Positions 1-7,717 of a stretch of 55,252 nucleotides of DNA are shown in pieces. The notes under the pieces are model-generated. The model made no database searches. It was not told where the DNA came from and worked only from the letters and a program-made list of their open reading frames with translations. The position numbers and the translations under genes were made by a program. Source of the stretch: Candidatus Blastococcus massiliensis AP3 (lineage in GTDB: Bacteria > Actinomycetota > Actinomycetes > Mycobacteriales > Geodermatophilaceae); the NCBI RefSeq assembly GCF_000582785.1, contig NZ_HG931174.1, positions 640,039-695,290 on the forward strand, given 5' to 3'. Numbering within the stretch: position 1 is the stretch's first letter; each line of letters opens with the position of its first letter.

Positions 1-201
1 GCCGGCGCCCCCAGCCCCCCATCGGTGCCCTCCGCGCCCTCGCCGTCGGCGCCGGGCGGCCTGCTGCCGCCGCTGCCCGACCTGCTGAACCCGCCCACGC
101 CGACGTCGCCGAGCCCCACGCCGCCTCCGGTGATCAACGCCCCGCTGCCCCTGGACGTCTGCGTGGACCTCCCGACGGTCCTCCGGCTGGGACGCTGCTG
201 A
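1..201 (+). CDS. C-terminal end of a Pro/Ser-rich protein (5' partial)
   Basis: The frame is open from the window edge to a TGA at 199-201, giving the last 66 residues of a protein whose beginning lies outside the window. The visible part is a Pro/Ser/Ala/Thr-rich linker followed by a short C-terminal module with two cysteines (LPLDVCVDLPTVLRLGRC). No catalytic domain can be seen. Proline-rich tails like this are common on actinobacterial secreted or anti-sigma-type proteins, but I cannot assign a family. Confidence 0.6.
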   Translation, partial: AGAPSPPSVPSAPSPSAPGGLLPPLPDLLNPPTPTSPSPTPPPVINAPLPLDVCVDLPTVLRLGRC

Positions 202-235
202 GGCGGCCGTCTCGGCCGTTCCACCGAGCCCCCGA

Positions 236-241
236 TAGGCT
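236..241 (+). promoter_or_regulatory. -10 box (TAGGCT) for the HAD phosphatase gene
   Basis: TAGGCT fits the actinobacterial TANNNT -10 consensus. A start site about 7 nt downstream would leave a leader of roughly 45 nt containing the Shine-Dalgarno sequence at 283-290. No clear -35 is visible. Confidence 0.4.
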
Positions 242-294
242 CGTCCTCGTCGGTGCCCCGCTGCGCAGGGCGGGTCGGATCCAGGGAGGACACC

Positions 295-1221
295 GTGTCG
301 CGACTGCCCTTTCGCAGCCGCAAGGACATCCGCCCCGTGGCGCCCGACGAGGTCGGGGGCGACGAGACCCGCGCCCACGTAGCGGGTGCCGCGTCGGCCG
401 CCGCCGCGGACGTCGCCCCGCCGCCGGCGGTCGAGCCCGACCCCACGGCCGCGGCCTTCTTCGACGTCGACAACACGATGATGATGGGCGCCTCGCTCTT
501 CTGGTTCGCCCGTGGTCTGGCCGCCCGCAAGTACTTCTCCACCCGGGACATGGCCGGCTTCGTGTGGCAGCAGGCCAAGTTCCGGATCGGCGGCAACGAG
601 GGCAACCCGGACGACATGCTCACGATCCGGGAGAACGCGCTGGCGTTCGTCGCCGGCCGGCCGGTCTCGGAGATCGTGCAGGCCAGCGAGGAGATCTACG
701 ACGAGCTGATGGCCGATCGGATCTGGGCCGGCACGCGGGCGCTCGCCCAGCAGCACCTGGACAACGGTCAGCGCGTCTGGCTCGTCACCGCGACGCCGGT
801 CGAGCTGGCCTCGATCATCGCCCACCGGCTCGGCCTCACCGGCGCGCTCGGCACGGTCGCCGAGGTCGTCGACGGCACGTACACCGGACGGCTGGTCGGC
901 GAGCTCATGCACGGGCCCGCCAAGGCCGAGGCGGTCCTGGCCCTGGCCGAGCGCGAGGGCCTGGACCTGTCGCGCTGCACCGCCTACAGCGACTCGGCGA
1001 ACGACCTGCCGATGCTGTCGCTGACCGGCACCGCGGTGGCGGTCAACCCGGACACCGAGCTGCGCGCCGTCGCCAAGGCCCGTGGCTGGACGATCCGCGA
1101 CTTCCGGACCGGTCGCAAGGCCGCCAAGATCGGCATCCCGACGGTGGGCGCCGCAGCGCTCACCGGCGGCCTGGTCGGCGGCGCCATCGCACTCCGCAGG
1201 CGCGAGAAGCTCCCCTGGTGA
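295..1221 (+). CDS. HAD-IB family phosphatase (SerB1-like)
   Basis: 308-residue haloacid dehalogenase-fold hydrolase. Motif I is FFDVDNT, with nucleophile D57, general acid D59 and T61. Motif II is the Thr of LVTATP, motif III the Lys of AKAEAV, and motif IV is [11 protein letters not shown]. Family members hydrolyse phosphomonoesters such as phosphoserine; the substrate here is not evident. The first 50 residues are low complexity, and the C-terminus has a hydrophobic Gly/Ala segment followed by RRRE, suggesting a membrane anchor. GTG at 295 is chosen because AGGGAGGA ends 4 nt before it; an upstream in-frame ATG at 253 has no such signal. It corresponds in position to M. tuberculosis Rv0505c (serB1) and is convergent with the acyltransferase gene. 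Confidence 0.9.
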   Translation: MSRLPFRSRKDIRPVAPDEVGGDETRAHVAGAASAAAADVAPPPAVEPDPTAAAFFDVDNTMMMGASLFWFARGLAARKYFSTRDMAGFVWQQAKFRIGGNEGNPDDMLTIRENALAFVAGRPVSEIVQASEEIYDELMADRIWAGTRALAQQHLDNGQRVWLVTATPVELASIIAHRLGLTGALGTVAEVVDGTYTGRLVGELMHGPAKAEAVLALAEREGLDLSRCTAYSDSANDLPMLSLTGTAVAVNPDTELRAVAKARGWTIRDFRTGRKAAKIGIPTVGAAALTGGLVGGAIALRRREKLPW

Positions 1222-1237
1222 CGGGGGTCCTCCGTCA
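1219..1237. terminator. Short hairpin formed by two convergent stop codons
   Basis: TGACGG-GGGTCCT-CCGTCA is a perfect 6-bp stem. Its outer bases are the TGA of the phosphatase gene on one strand and the TGA of the acyltransferase gene on the other. Only 13 bp separate the two coding regions, so this is the only terminator-like structure available; there is no U-tract. Confidence 0.3.
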
Positions 1238-2143
1238 GCCGAAGACGCCCTTGCGGCGCATGAGCAGCTGGTAGAGCGACTGCTGGATGGTCTCGCGCAC
1301 CTGGTCGGTGAGGTTGAAGACGAGCATCGGGTCCTCGGCCGCCGCCGGGCCGTAGGACGCCGTCTCGATCGGCTCCCCGAAGGCGATCAGCCACTTCGAG
1401 GGCAGCGGCACCAGGCCGAGCGGACCGAGCAACGGGAACGTGGGCGTGATCGGGAAGTACGGGAGGCCGAGCAGCCGCGCCGCCGTCTTCGCGTTGCCGA
1501 TCATCGGGTAGATTTCCTCGGCCCCGACGATCGCGCACGGGATGATCGGCGCCCCGGTGCGCAGGGCGGCGCTCACGAAGCCGCCGCGGCCGAACCGCTG
1601 CAGCGTGTAGCGCTCGTGGAACGGCTTGCCGATCCCCTTGAAACCCTCCGGGAAGACGCCGACCAATTCGCCCTCGGTGAGCAGCCGTTCGGCGTCCTCG
1701 TTGCAGGCCAGCGTGGTGCCCATCTTGCGCGCGAGGGAGCCGGCGAACGGGATGTCGAAGACCAGGTCGGCGCCGAGCAGGCGCAGCCGGCGCTGCGCCG
1801 GGTGCTCGTCGTGCAGCGAGACCGTCGTCATCAGCGCATCGACCGGGATCGTGCCGGAGTGGTTGGCCACGAGCAGCGCCCCGCCGGTCGAGGGCACGTT
1901 CTCCAGCCCGAGGCTCTCGACCCGGAACCACTTCTCGAAGAAGGGCCGCAGGATCGGCAGCAGCACGTGGTCGGCGAGGTCGGGGTCGAAGCCGAACTCG
2001 TCGGTCTCGTACTCACCCTTGACGCGGCGGCGCACGAAGTCCAGCGCCGCGGCCACCTGGTCCTCCCAGCCGGGGGAGACCGTCGGCGGGACGAACGGTT
2101 CGTCGTCGTCGGGCCGCAGCGGGATGACACGGGCCTCAGGCAT
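1235..2143 (-). CDS. Lysophospholipid acyltransferase family protein (PlsC/LPLAT, MGAT-like)
   Basis: 302-residue member of the glycerophospholipid acyltransferase fold, expected to transfer an acyl chain to a lysolipid or related alcohol at the inner membrane face. The block-I motif is NHSGTIPVD with H95 and D102; the spacing is longer than the classical HX4D and resembles the MGAT-like branch. FPEGFKG (164-170) is the block-III substrate-phosphate motif, and IIPCAIVGAEE is the following conserved strand. There is no clear transmembrane helix. The ATG start lies inside the end of the upstream epimerase gene (8-bp overlap), so the two are probably cotranscribed. It is positionally equivalent to Rv0502. 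Confidence 0.88.
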   Translation of the reverse strand: MPEARVIPLRPDDDEPFVPPTVSPGWEDQVAAALDFVRRRVKGEYETDEFGFDPDLADHVLLPILRPFFEKWFRVESLGLENVPSTGGALLVANHSGTIPVDALMTTVSLHDEHPAQRRLRLLGADLVFDIPFAGSLARKMGTTLACNEDAERLLTEGELVGVFPEGFKGIGKPFHERYTLQRFGRGGFVSAALRTGAPIIPCAIVGAEEIYPMIGNAKTAARLLGLPYFPITPTFPLLGPLGLVPLPSKWLIAFGEPIETASYGPAAAEDPMLVFNLTDQVRETIQQSLYQLLMRRKGVFG

Positions 2144-3242
2144 CGCGCACCGCCCGCAGGCCCGGCGCCGGTGGGGCGGGGTTCAGCCGGTCACCGACGG
2201 CGGCGGCGGTGTCGCCCACCCGAGTGAGCGCAGCACGCACCCGTGACGACGACGTCTCGACCAGCCGGGGCGAGATCACCGGTGGGACCGTGCGCGCGTA
2301 GTCGGCCAGCGCGTCCGAGGTCGTGTACCGCGGGACGTAGCCGAACTCCGTGCGCAGCTTCGTCGTGTCGACGACGCGGCCGAAGTTGAGGAAGCGCATC
2401 TGCTCGGGCGAGTAGTCGACGAAGCCGAAGCGGCGCGACACCCGACCCACCGAGCCCAGCGCGGGCGTGGGCAGCGGCACCTCGATGTGCCCGAGCCGGC
2501 GGATCGCCTGCGAGAGCAGCATCGTCCCGGCGCCACCGACGTTCACGGTGCCCACGAAGTCGCCGGTGGTCGCGCGCACGAGGACCGCCAGGGCGTCGTC
2601 CTCGTGCAGCAGCTGGACCCGCGCGTCGTAGCCGAGCGCCGTGGGGACGACGGGCATCCGCAGGAAGCCGGTGAGCAGCGAGTCGATCCGCGGGCCGATG
2701 AAGTTGGTGAACCGCAGCACCGCGACGTCGACGTCCGGCCGGCGCCGCGCGAACGAGCGCACGTACCCCTCGATGTCGACGCTGTCCTTGGCGAACCCGC
2801 CCGACGGGACCTGCCGGGCGTGCATCGTCTCGGTGAAGACGGCGGGGTCGCGCGACGAGGCGCCGTAGACCGCCGTGGTCGACTTGAGCACGAAGCGGCG
2901 CACCGACTCGGCACGCTGGCAGGCGGCCAGCAGCTGCATCGTGCCGATGACGTTGAGTTCCTTCATCGGACCGCGCCCGCCGGAGCCGGCCGGGGTCGAG
3001 CTGATGTTCATGTGCACGACGGTGTCGACCGACGCCGCCGCGATGACCTTGCCGATCAGCGGGTTGCGGATGTCGGCCCGGACGAACTCCGTGCGGCCGA
3101 GCCGGCGCAGCATCGCCGGCGATGGCGGGACGGTGTCGACGCCGATGACCCGTTCGATGGACGGGTCGGCTGCGAGCTCGGCCGCCAGCGCTCCGCCCAG
3201 CCACCGGCTGACACCGGTGACGAGCACGACCGCGGGCGGCAC
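2136..3242 (-). CDS. NAD-dependent epimerase/dehydratase family protein (extended SDR)
   Basis: 368-residue extended short-chain dehydrogenase. The Rossmann nucleotide motif is TGVSRWLGG at residues 9-17, and there is an acidic residue after the second strand (IGVD) consistent with NAD. The conserved STTAVYG strand is present, but the canonical catalytic YxxxK is not: the equivalent stretch reads GGFAKDSVDIEGYVR. The enzyme may therefore be catalytically atypical or a binding protein. It starts with GTG, overlaps the downstream acyltransferase gene, and follows the bS22 gene by 10 bp. It is the equivalent of Rv0501 (galE2), but its substrate is unknown. Confidence 0.85.
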   Translation of the reverse strand: MPPAVVLVTGVSRWLGGALAAELAADPSIERVIGVDTVPPSPAMLRRLGRTEFVRADIRNPLIGKVIAAASVDTVVHMNISSTPAGSGGRGPMKELNVIGTMQLLAACQRAESVRRFVLKSTTAVYGASSRDPAVFTETMHARQVPSGGFAKDSVDIEGYVRSFARRRPDVDVAVLRFTNFIGPRIDSLLTGFLRMPVVPTALGYDARVQLLHEDDALAVLVRATTGDFVGTVNVGGAGTMLLSQAIRRLGHIEVPLPTPALGSVGRVSRRFGFVDYSPEQMRFLNFGRVVDTTKLRTEFGYVPRYTTSDALADYARTVPPVISPRLVETSSSRVRAALTRVGDTAAAVGDRLNPAPPAPGLRAVRDA

Positions 3243-3252
3243 GAGCGTCAGC

Positions 3253-3351
3253 TCACTTCTTGTTGCGGCGCTGGACGCGCGTCTTCTTCAGCAGCTTGCG
3301 GTGCTTCTTCTTCGCCATCCGCTTGCGCCGCTTCTTGATGACCGAACCCAC
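3253..3351 (-). CDS. 30S ribosomal protein bS22 (AURKAIP1/COX24 domain)
   Basis: 32-residue, extremely basic protein beginning MGSVIKKRRKRMAKKKH. This is the actinobacterial small-subunit protein bS22 (Rv0500B equivalent), seen in mycobacterial ribosome structures near the decoding region. Half of the residues are Lys or Arg. GTG at 3351 is preceded by GGAG with 6-nt spacing. It heads the bS22-epimerase-acyltransferase run on this strand. Confidence 0.93.
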   Translation of the reverse strand: MGSVIKKRRKRMAKKKHRKLLKKTRVQRRNKK

Positions 3352-3505
3352 GTGGTGCTCCAGACGTCGTGACGACAATGATCGCGCTCGTTCGTGCCCG
3401 GGCCGTCGGCCCGGGTCACCCGGCGTCCGAGCGTACCGGCCGTGTCACGACGACGCCGTACTGACCGTCATCCTCCGGCCCGACCCGGCGCCACAGAACG
3501 GCGAG

Positions 3506-3530
3506 GCCCGGCTCCCCAGGGGAACCGGGC
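3506..3530 (-). terminator. Candidate terminator after the BldC-like gene
   Basis: Inverted repeat GCCCGGCTCC ... GGAACCGGGC with one C/A mismatch and a 5-nt loop, placed 35 nt after the stop of the BldC-like gene. It is GC-rich and lacks a strong U-run, as is usual for this kind of genome. Confidence 0.4.
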
Positions 3531-3565
3531 CATCGCGTCAGTCGACGATCCGTCGGCGTCGCCTC

Positions 3566-3907
3566 TCAGGCGATGTCGGTGTAGGCGTCGCGCAGGTAGT
3601 CCTGCACGGCGCGCTCCGGGACGCGGAAGGAACGGCCGACGCGGACGGCGGAGAGGTCGCCGGCGTGGACGAGGCGGTACACGGTCATCTTCGAGACGCG
3701 CATCATCGCGGCGACCTCGGCGACGGTCAGGAAGGTGACGGCGGCGCGGGGGGCCGGGACGCTGGGACGGCCGACGGGCATGGCGGCCGGGTGGGCGGCG
3801 GGCACGGGGCGGGCGACGGCGGACGCCGGCATGGGGCGGCCCATCGGGCGCTGGCCCGGGATACCCGGACGGACGACGGTGGCGGCGTGGCGCTGGGGCA
3901 TGCTCAT
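3566..3907 (-). CDS. BldC-like helix-turn-helix (MerR/excisionase family) DNA-binding protein
   Basis: 113-residue protein. Residues from about 55 form a small winged-helix domain (FLTVAEVAAMMRVSKMTVYRLV ... GRSFRVPERAVQDYL), typical of BldC/excisionase-family proteins such as Rv0500A. BldC in Streptomyces controls entry into development by binding ordered direct repeats; a transcriptional role is inferred here. The N-terminal 50 residues are Pro/Ala/Arg-rich and longer than in the 68-77 residue relatives. ATG at 3907 is taken because GGAG lies upstream; an in-frame ATG at 3901 is an alternative. A TACGCT -10 box at 3986-3991 gives a leader of about 70 nt. Confidence 0.88.
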   Translation of the reverse strand: MSMPQRHAATVVRPGIPGQRPMGRPMPASAVARPVPAAHPAAMPVGRPSVPAPRAAVTFLTVAEVAAMMRVSKMTVYRLVHAGDLSAVRVGRSFRVPERAVQDYLRDAYTDIA

Positions 3908-4263
3908 GGTTCTCGTCTCCGGACCTAGCTCGAGTCGTGGCGCCGGCTTCCCCACCGGCAACTGAACACGCACGAGCTGACACTGAGCGTAAGGGGACGG
4001 ACGTGACAGGAGCGATGGATGAATCGAACAGACGGACCGATCCGTCCTGGGCAGATCTGCACCTATGTCGACCCGTCGACAAGTGGTTCGGCGCGTCATC
4101 CGACCGGGTGACGACGACACGACACAGCGTGCTCGAAGATCTGGCTTTCCTGCGCTAGCGTGTCCGCCCGCTCGCGCGGAGTGAGCGCAAGGGCGCCGCA
4201 GTAGGAACACGGGTCCCCCGCGCCCCGGCTCGGACACCTGGTCCCACAGGCGTCCCGCAGACC
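3908..4263. other. Intergenic region between proC and the BldC-like gene (356 bp)
   Basis: No credible gene is present. It contains the TACGCT -10 box (3986-3991, minus strand) of the BldC-like gene and three consecutive palindromes at 4031-4081. The rest, 4142-4263, holds G/C-rich sequence after the proC stop without a clear hairpin terminator. Confidence 0.6.
4031..4081. promoter_or_regulatory. Three evenly spaced palindromes upstream of the BldC-like gene
   Basis: GACGGA-CCGA-TCCGTC (4031-4046), GCAGATCTGC (4051-4060, perfect) and TGTCGAC-CC-GTCGACA (4066-4081, perfect arms). Their centres are 17 and 18 nt apart, and they lie about 50-100 nt upstream of the predicted start of transcription. 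The sequences differ, so they may bind different factors or form a higher-order site. Confidence 0.45.
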
Positions 4264-5127
4264 TCAGCTGCCGGGGGCGCCGAGCTCCACCGATCGAGCG
4301 TGCGCCGCCGCCACGGCTGCGGCCATGGCGGCCCGCACCTCGTGCCGGTCGAGCTCGGCGATCGCCGCGACCGTCGTCCCCCCGGGGCTGCTCACCGCCG
4401 CCCGCAGCGCCTCGGGCTCCTGGCCGGAGTCGCGCATCATCACCGCCGCGCCCAGCGCCGTCTGCACGACCAGGTCCGCGGCCAGCTCGCGGGGCACCCC
4501 CAGCGCCGCACCGGCGTCGACCATCGCCTCGACCAGGTAGAAGAAGTACGCCGGGCCGCTCCCGGACAACGCGGTGACGGCATCCTGCTGCGGCTCGGGC
4601 ACCCGCCGCACCTCGCCGACCGCGGCCAGCAGCTCCTCGGCCTCGTCCAGGTGCTCGTCGGTCGCGTGCGCGCCGGCCGAGAGGACGCTCATGCCCTCTT
4701 CGACGAGGGCGGGCGTGTTCGGCATGGCCCGCACCACCGGCACCCCCGCCGGCAGCGCCGCCTCGATGCGGGCCGTGGTCACGCCCGCGGCGACCGAGAC
4801 GACGAGGTGGCCGGGGTCGACGGACGGCGCGAGCGAGCCGAGCACGGCGTCCGCGTCCTGGGGCTTCACCGCCAGCAGCAGCACCCGCGCGCGGGCTGCC
4901 GCTCCCTCGAGGTCGGCCAGCTCCACGCCGTAGCGGTCGGCGAGCTCCGCGGCGCGCTCGGCGCTGCGCTCGCAGACGACGACGTCCCCGGCCCCGCTGC
5001 GGCGCACCAGCCCCGCGAGCAGCGCCTCCCCGATCCGGCCGCCGCCGATGACGGCCAGGCCGCGGCGCCCGGCGCTCACCGGGACCCGGCCACGTGTCGA
5101 CGCTGCGTGTCGGTGCGCGCTCTCCAC
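4264..5127 (-). CDS. proC: Pyrroline-5-carboxylate reductase
   Basis: NAD(P)H-dependent reductase for the last step of proline synthesis. The N-terminal Rossmann motif is AVIGGGRIGEALLAG, followed by AVKPQD and the MPNTPALVEEGMSVL segment. The C-terminal dimerisation domain has the family signature ALSGSGPAYFFYLVEAM and SSPGGTT. From GTG 5127 it is 287 residues. A second GTG at 5079 would give 271 residues, closer to the usual 270, and neither start has an obvious ribosome binding site. It is the equivalent of Rv0500 and sits in the same order relative to the BldC-like, bS22 and epimerase genes. Confidence 0.95.
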   Translation of the reverse strand: MESAHRHAASTRGRVPVSAGRRGLAVIGGGRIGEALLAGLVRRSGAGDVVVCERSAERAAELADRYGVELADLEGAAARARVLLLAVKPQDADAVLGSLAPSVDPGHLVVSVAAGVTTARIEAALPAGVPVVRAMPNTPALVEEGMSVLSAGAHATDEHLDEAEELLAAVGEVRRVPEPQQDAVTALSGSGPAYFFYLVEAMVDAGAALGVPRELAADLVVQTALGAAVMMRDSGQEPEALRAAVSSPGGTTVAAIAELDRHEVRAAMAAAVAAAHARSVELGAPGS

Positions 5128-5190
5128 GGCATGGCCTGAACGTTAGTGCGCGGTGTGTGTGCCGCCGGGCCCCCGGGTAGCGGCGCCGAC

Positions 5191-5778
5191 ATGGCAGGAG
5201 AACTGGACGGGATGAAGGTGGCGGTCCTCGCGACCGACGGCGTCGAGCAGGTCGAGCTGGACCGGCCCTGGCAGGCACTGGAGGAGGCCGGCGCCGAGCC
5301 CGAGCTGGTGTCGCTGGAGAGCGGCACGATCACCGCCTACCAGCACATCGACAAGGGCGACACCAAGAAGGTGGACACCACGGTCGCCGACGCCGACCCC
5401 GACGTCTACGCCGCGCTGGTGCTGCCCGGCGGCGTCATCAACGGCGACTTCGTGCGGGCCGACGCCGACGCCGTGGCGTTCGTGAAGGCCTTCTTCGAGG
5501 CGGGGAAGCCGGTCGCGGCCATCTGCCATGCACCGTGGGTGCTCGCCGAGGCCGACGTCGTCCGGGGCCGGCGGATGACCTCGTGGCCGTCGCTGCAGAC
5601 CGACCTGCGCAACGCGGGCGCCACCTGGGTGGACGAGGAGGTCGTCGTCGACGGCAACCTGGTGACCAGCCGCAACCCCGACGACCTGGACGCTTTCGGC
5701 GCCGCGATCGTGGAGGAGTTCGCCACGGTGCGCGGGGGAGAGGCGCGGGACGGCGCGACCGCGGACGCGTCCGCCTGA
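5191..5778 (+). CDS. DJ-1/PfpI family class I glutamine amidotransferase-like protein
   Basis: 195-residue flavodoxin-like protein. The nucleophile elbow is AAICHAPWVL with C112-H113, and the conserved early acidic residues are in ATDGVEQVEL. This pattern matches PfpI/YhbO-type proteins described as proteases, deglycases or chaperones under stress; the specific activity is unknown. ATG 5191 (MAGELDGMKVAV) is preferred because family members begin only a few residues before the first strand; a longer frame opens at 5146. It is convergent with the membrane-protein gene, with a 10-bp gap. Confidence 0.85.
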   Translation: MAGELDGMKVAVLATDGVEQVELDRPWQALEEAGAEPELVSLESGTITAYQHIDKGDTKKVDTTVADADPDVYAALVLPGGVINGDFVRADADAVAFVKAFFEAGKPVAAICHAPWVLAEADVVRGRRMTSWPSLQTDLRNAGATWVDEEVVVDGNLVTSRNPDDLDAFGAAIVEEFATVRGGEARDGATADASA

Positions 5779-5788
5779 GCCGCGGGGC

Positions 5789-6685
5789 TCAGCGCGTCGC
5801 GAGCAGCTGCGCCGCGGGGACGATCGTGAGCAGCGTGCCGGCGAAGACCAGGACCGCCAGCAGCCGCGGACCGACCGGCTCCTCCCCCTGCCGCTGCCGC
5901 CACATGCCCACGCCGGCGACCAGGCCGGTCACCGCCAGGGGCACGAGCAGCAGGGCGACGTAGGAAGCCATCTCCCACAGCACGGTGGCGGCGAAGAAGA
6001 CGCCGACCCCCACGGCCAGCGCGATGACCAGCTCGCCCGCGAAGCGCAGCCAGGCGAGCGCGCTCTCCTGCGGGGTGGCGTCGTCGTCGAGGTCGTCGAC
6101 GTCGGTGGCCCGGACGACGGGGATCGGGCCGGTGGAGAAGTGCTCGTCCCGCGGGGCGGCCCGCTGCCCGGCCCGGACCGGCCGACCCGTGGCGCGGCCG
6201 GTGTCGCGGAGCGGGTCCCGCTCGTCGCGCAGCGCGCCGACGGTGACGTCGGGCAGCGGGGCCGACGGGTGCGGTACGGCCGGTGCCCGCTCCGGCCGGA
6301 GGCCGGGGATCGCCGCGGTGGAGGGATCCGCGACGGGGCGGCGGTCGCGGGGCGACGGCGGGGCCGATGGGCGGACCTTCGGAGGAGCCGCGGAGAACCG
6401 GGAGGCGCCGGACCGGGCGGCCTCGGGACGTGCGGCCTCGGGACGTGCGGAGCTGCCGCGGGAGGACCGGGCGGCCGGTTCGGCGTCCTCGAGGTCGGTC
6501 CTGCGGCGACCGAAGGCCGGGCGCCCGGCCGGTTCGGCGTCGGGACGGCGCTGCCGGATGGGCTGCTCGTCGGGGTCGTCCCAGCGACGCCGCTTCGCGG
6601 CCCGGGACGTGTCGATACCGGCCTCGCGCAGGATCTCCGCGAGCGGGCGACCGCCCGTGTCGGGATTCCAGTCCGGTTCGGCCAT
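5789..6685 (-). CDS. Proline/arginine-rich membrane protein (Rv0497-like)
   Basis: 298-residue protein with a long charged, Pro/Arg-rich cytoplasmic N-terminal half (about 1-205). Three predicted membrane helices follow near the C-terminus (FAGELVIALAVGVGVFFAA; YVALLLVPLAVTGLVAG; LLAVLVFAGTLLTIVPAA). No enzymatic motif is seen. It is the positional equivalent of Rv0497. Its ATG (6685) overlaps the TGA of the ppx gene by one base (TGATG), so translation is probably coupled. Function is unknown. Confidence 0.75.
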   Translation of the reverse strand: MAEPDWNPDTGGRPLAEILREAGIDTSRAAKRRRWDDPDEQPIRQRRPDAEPAGRPAFGRRRTDLEDAEPAARSSRGSSARPEAARPEAARSGASRFSAAPPKVRPSAPPSPRDRRPVADPSTAAIPGLRPERAPAVPHPSAPLPDVTVGALRDERDPLRDTGRATGRPVRAGQRAAPRDEHFSTGPIPVVRATDVDDLDDDATPQESALAWLRFAGELVIALAVGVGVFFAATVLWEMASYVALLLVPLAVTGLVAGVGMWRQRQGEEPVGPRLLAVLVFAGTLLTIVPAAQLLATR

Positions 6686-7629
6686 CACGCCCCTTCCATC
6701 GAGTCCAGTCTGCGCAGGATCACGCCCTCGCGCAGCGCCCACGGGCAGATCCGGACGAACGGTACGTCCAGGAGGCGCATGGAGGCGGCAGCGACAGTCG
6801 CTCCCGCGGGAACCTGGTGCGCACGGGACGCAGAGACGCCCGGCAGCTCGGCCAGCGCACCCGACTCGATGCGCGACACGAACCGCACCAGCTGGTCCAG
6901 ACCCGTCAGGGACAGCTCGCGAGGCGTGCGGATGCCGGCCGACGACGGCGCCGCCCCGGTCAGCCGCGCGAGCGTGCGGAACGTCTTGCTGGTCGCCGCC
7001 ACGAGGTCCGGCGGCCCGGCCGCACGGAGGCGCTCGACCGCGGGCTCGAGCAGGTCGACGGCGTGCCGGTCCAGTGCGGCCAGGGCGCCGAGGTCGGGGC
7101 GCCCGCCGGCGAGGGCGTCGGGGAGGAAGCGCCGGGTCATCCGGCCCGCACCCAGGGGGAGCGAGACGGCCACATCGGGCAGTTCGTCGATGCCGACGGC
7201 GAGCTCGAGCGAGCCACCCCCGATGTCGAGCACCAGCAGCCGGCCGGCGCTCCAGCCGAACCAGCGGCGGACCGCCAGGAAGGTCAGCCGCGCCTCGTCC
7301 TCACCGGTGAGGACCCGCAGCTCCACACCTGTGGACTGCCGGACGCGGTCCAGCACCTCCTCCCCGTTGCGCGCCTCGCGGATCGCCGAGGTCGCCAACG
7401 CCATGAACTCGTCGCACCCCTGCTTCTCCGCCTGGTCGCACGCCTCCTGCACCGCCTGCAGGAGCGCTTTCTCGCCGACGCGCGAGAGCACCTCGTCCGG
7501 TCCGATGTGCTCGGCCAGGTGCAGCGCCCAGCGGTCGTCGTGCATCGGGGTGGGGTGGGCTCCGCGGTGTGCGTCGACGACGAGGAGGTGGACGGTGTTG
7601 GAACCGACGTCGAGCACACCCAGCCGCAT
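6685..7629 (-). CDS. Ppx/GppA family exopolyphosphatase
   Basis: 314-residue ASKHA-fold phosphatase of the short actinobacterial Ppx1 type. The phosphate-1 motif is DVGSNTVHL (residues 7-15), E110-D111-E112 lies in the conserved GEDEARL, and LVLDIGGGSLELA (phosphate-2, glycine triplet 137-139) completes the nucleotide/phosphate pocket. It cleaves terminal phosphate from polyphosphate and/or pppGpp. It lacks the C-terminal HD domain of E. coli Ppx. It is equivalent to Rv0496, and lies a few kb from the senX3-regX3/phoU phosphate-sensing genes. It is coupled by TGATG to the following membrane-protein gene. Confidence 0.9.
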   Translation of the reverse strand: MRLGVLDVGSNTVHLLVVDAHRGAHPTPMHDDRWALHLAEHIGPDEVLSRVGEKALLQAVQEACDQAEKQGCDEFMALATSAIREARNGEEVLDRVRQSTGVELRVLTGEDEARLTFLAVRRWFGWSAGRLLVLDIGGGSLELAVGIDELPDVAVSLPLGAGRMTRRFLPDALAGGRPDLGALAALDRHAVDLLEPAVERLRAAGPPDLVAATSKTFRTLARLTGAAPSSAGIRTPRELSLTGLDQLVRFVSRIESGALAELPGVSASRAHQVPAGATVAAASMRLLDVPFVRICPWALREGVILRRLDSMEGA

Positions 7630-7644
7630 CCCCCCAGTCTGCCT

Positions 7645-7700
7645 GGCCCCCTCCGGAGGCTCACGCCGAGCGGAGCGAGGTGTGAGGGGGAGGGGGTCCC
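7645..7700. repeat. Diverged copy of the dispersed GGCCCCC...GGGGGTCC repeat
   Basis: The segment begins GGCCCCCTCC and ends GAGGGGGAGGGGGTCCC, sharing both ends and the middle CGCCGAG/GCGAG elements with the copies at 10055-10112 and 33383-33441. It is clearly less similar and may only be related. It lies between the divergent ppx and Rv0495c-like genes. Confidence 0.35.
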
Positions 7701-7705
7701 TTATC

Positions 7706-7711
7706 TAGGCT
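7706..7711 (+). promoter_or_regulatory. -10 box (TAGGCT) of a leaderless promoter
   Basis: TAGGCT is followed by exactly 6 nt and then GTG at 7718, so transcription would start on the first base of the start codon. There is no Shine-Dalgarno sequence. Confidence 0.55.
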
Positions 7712-7717
7712 GGGCGG

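Noticed and set aside
295-1221. ATG at 253 as start of the HAD phosphatase
   Set aside because: No ribosome binding site, and the predicted transcription start (about 248) leaves no room. GTG 295 has AGGGAGGA at 4 nt.
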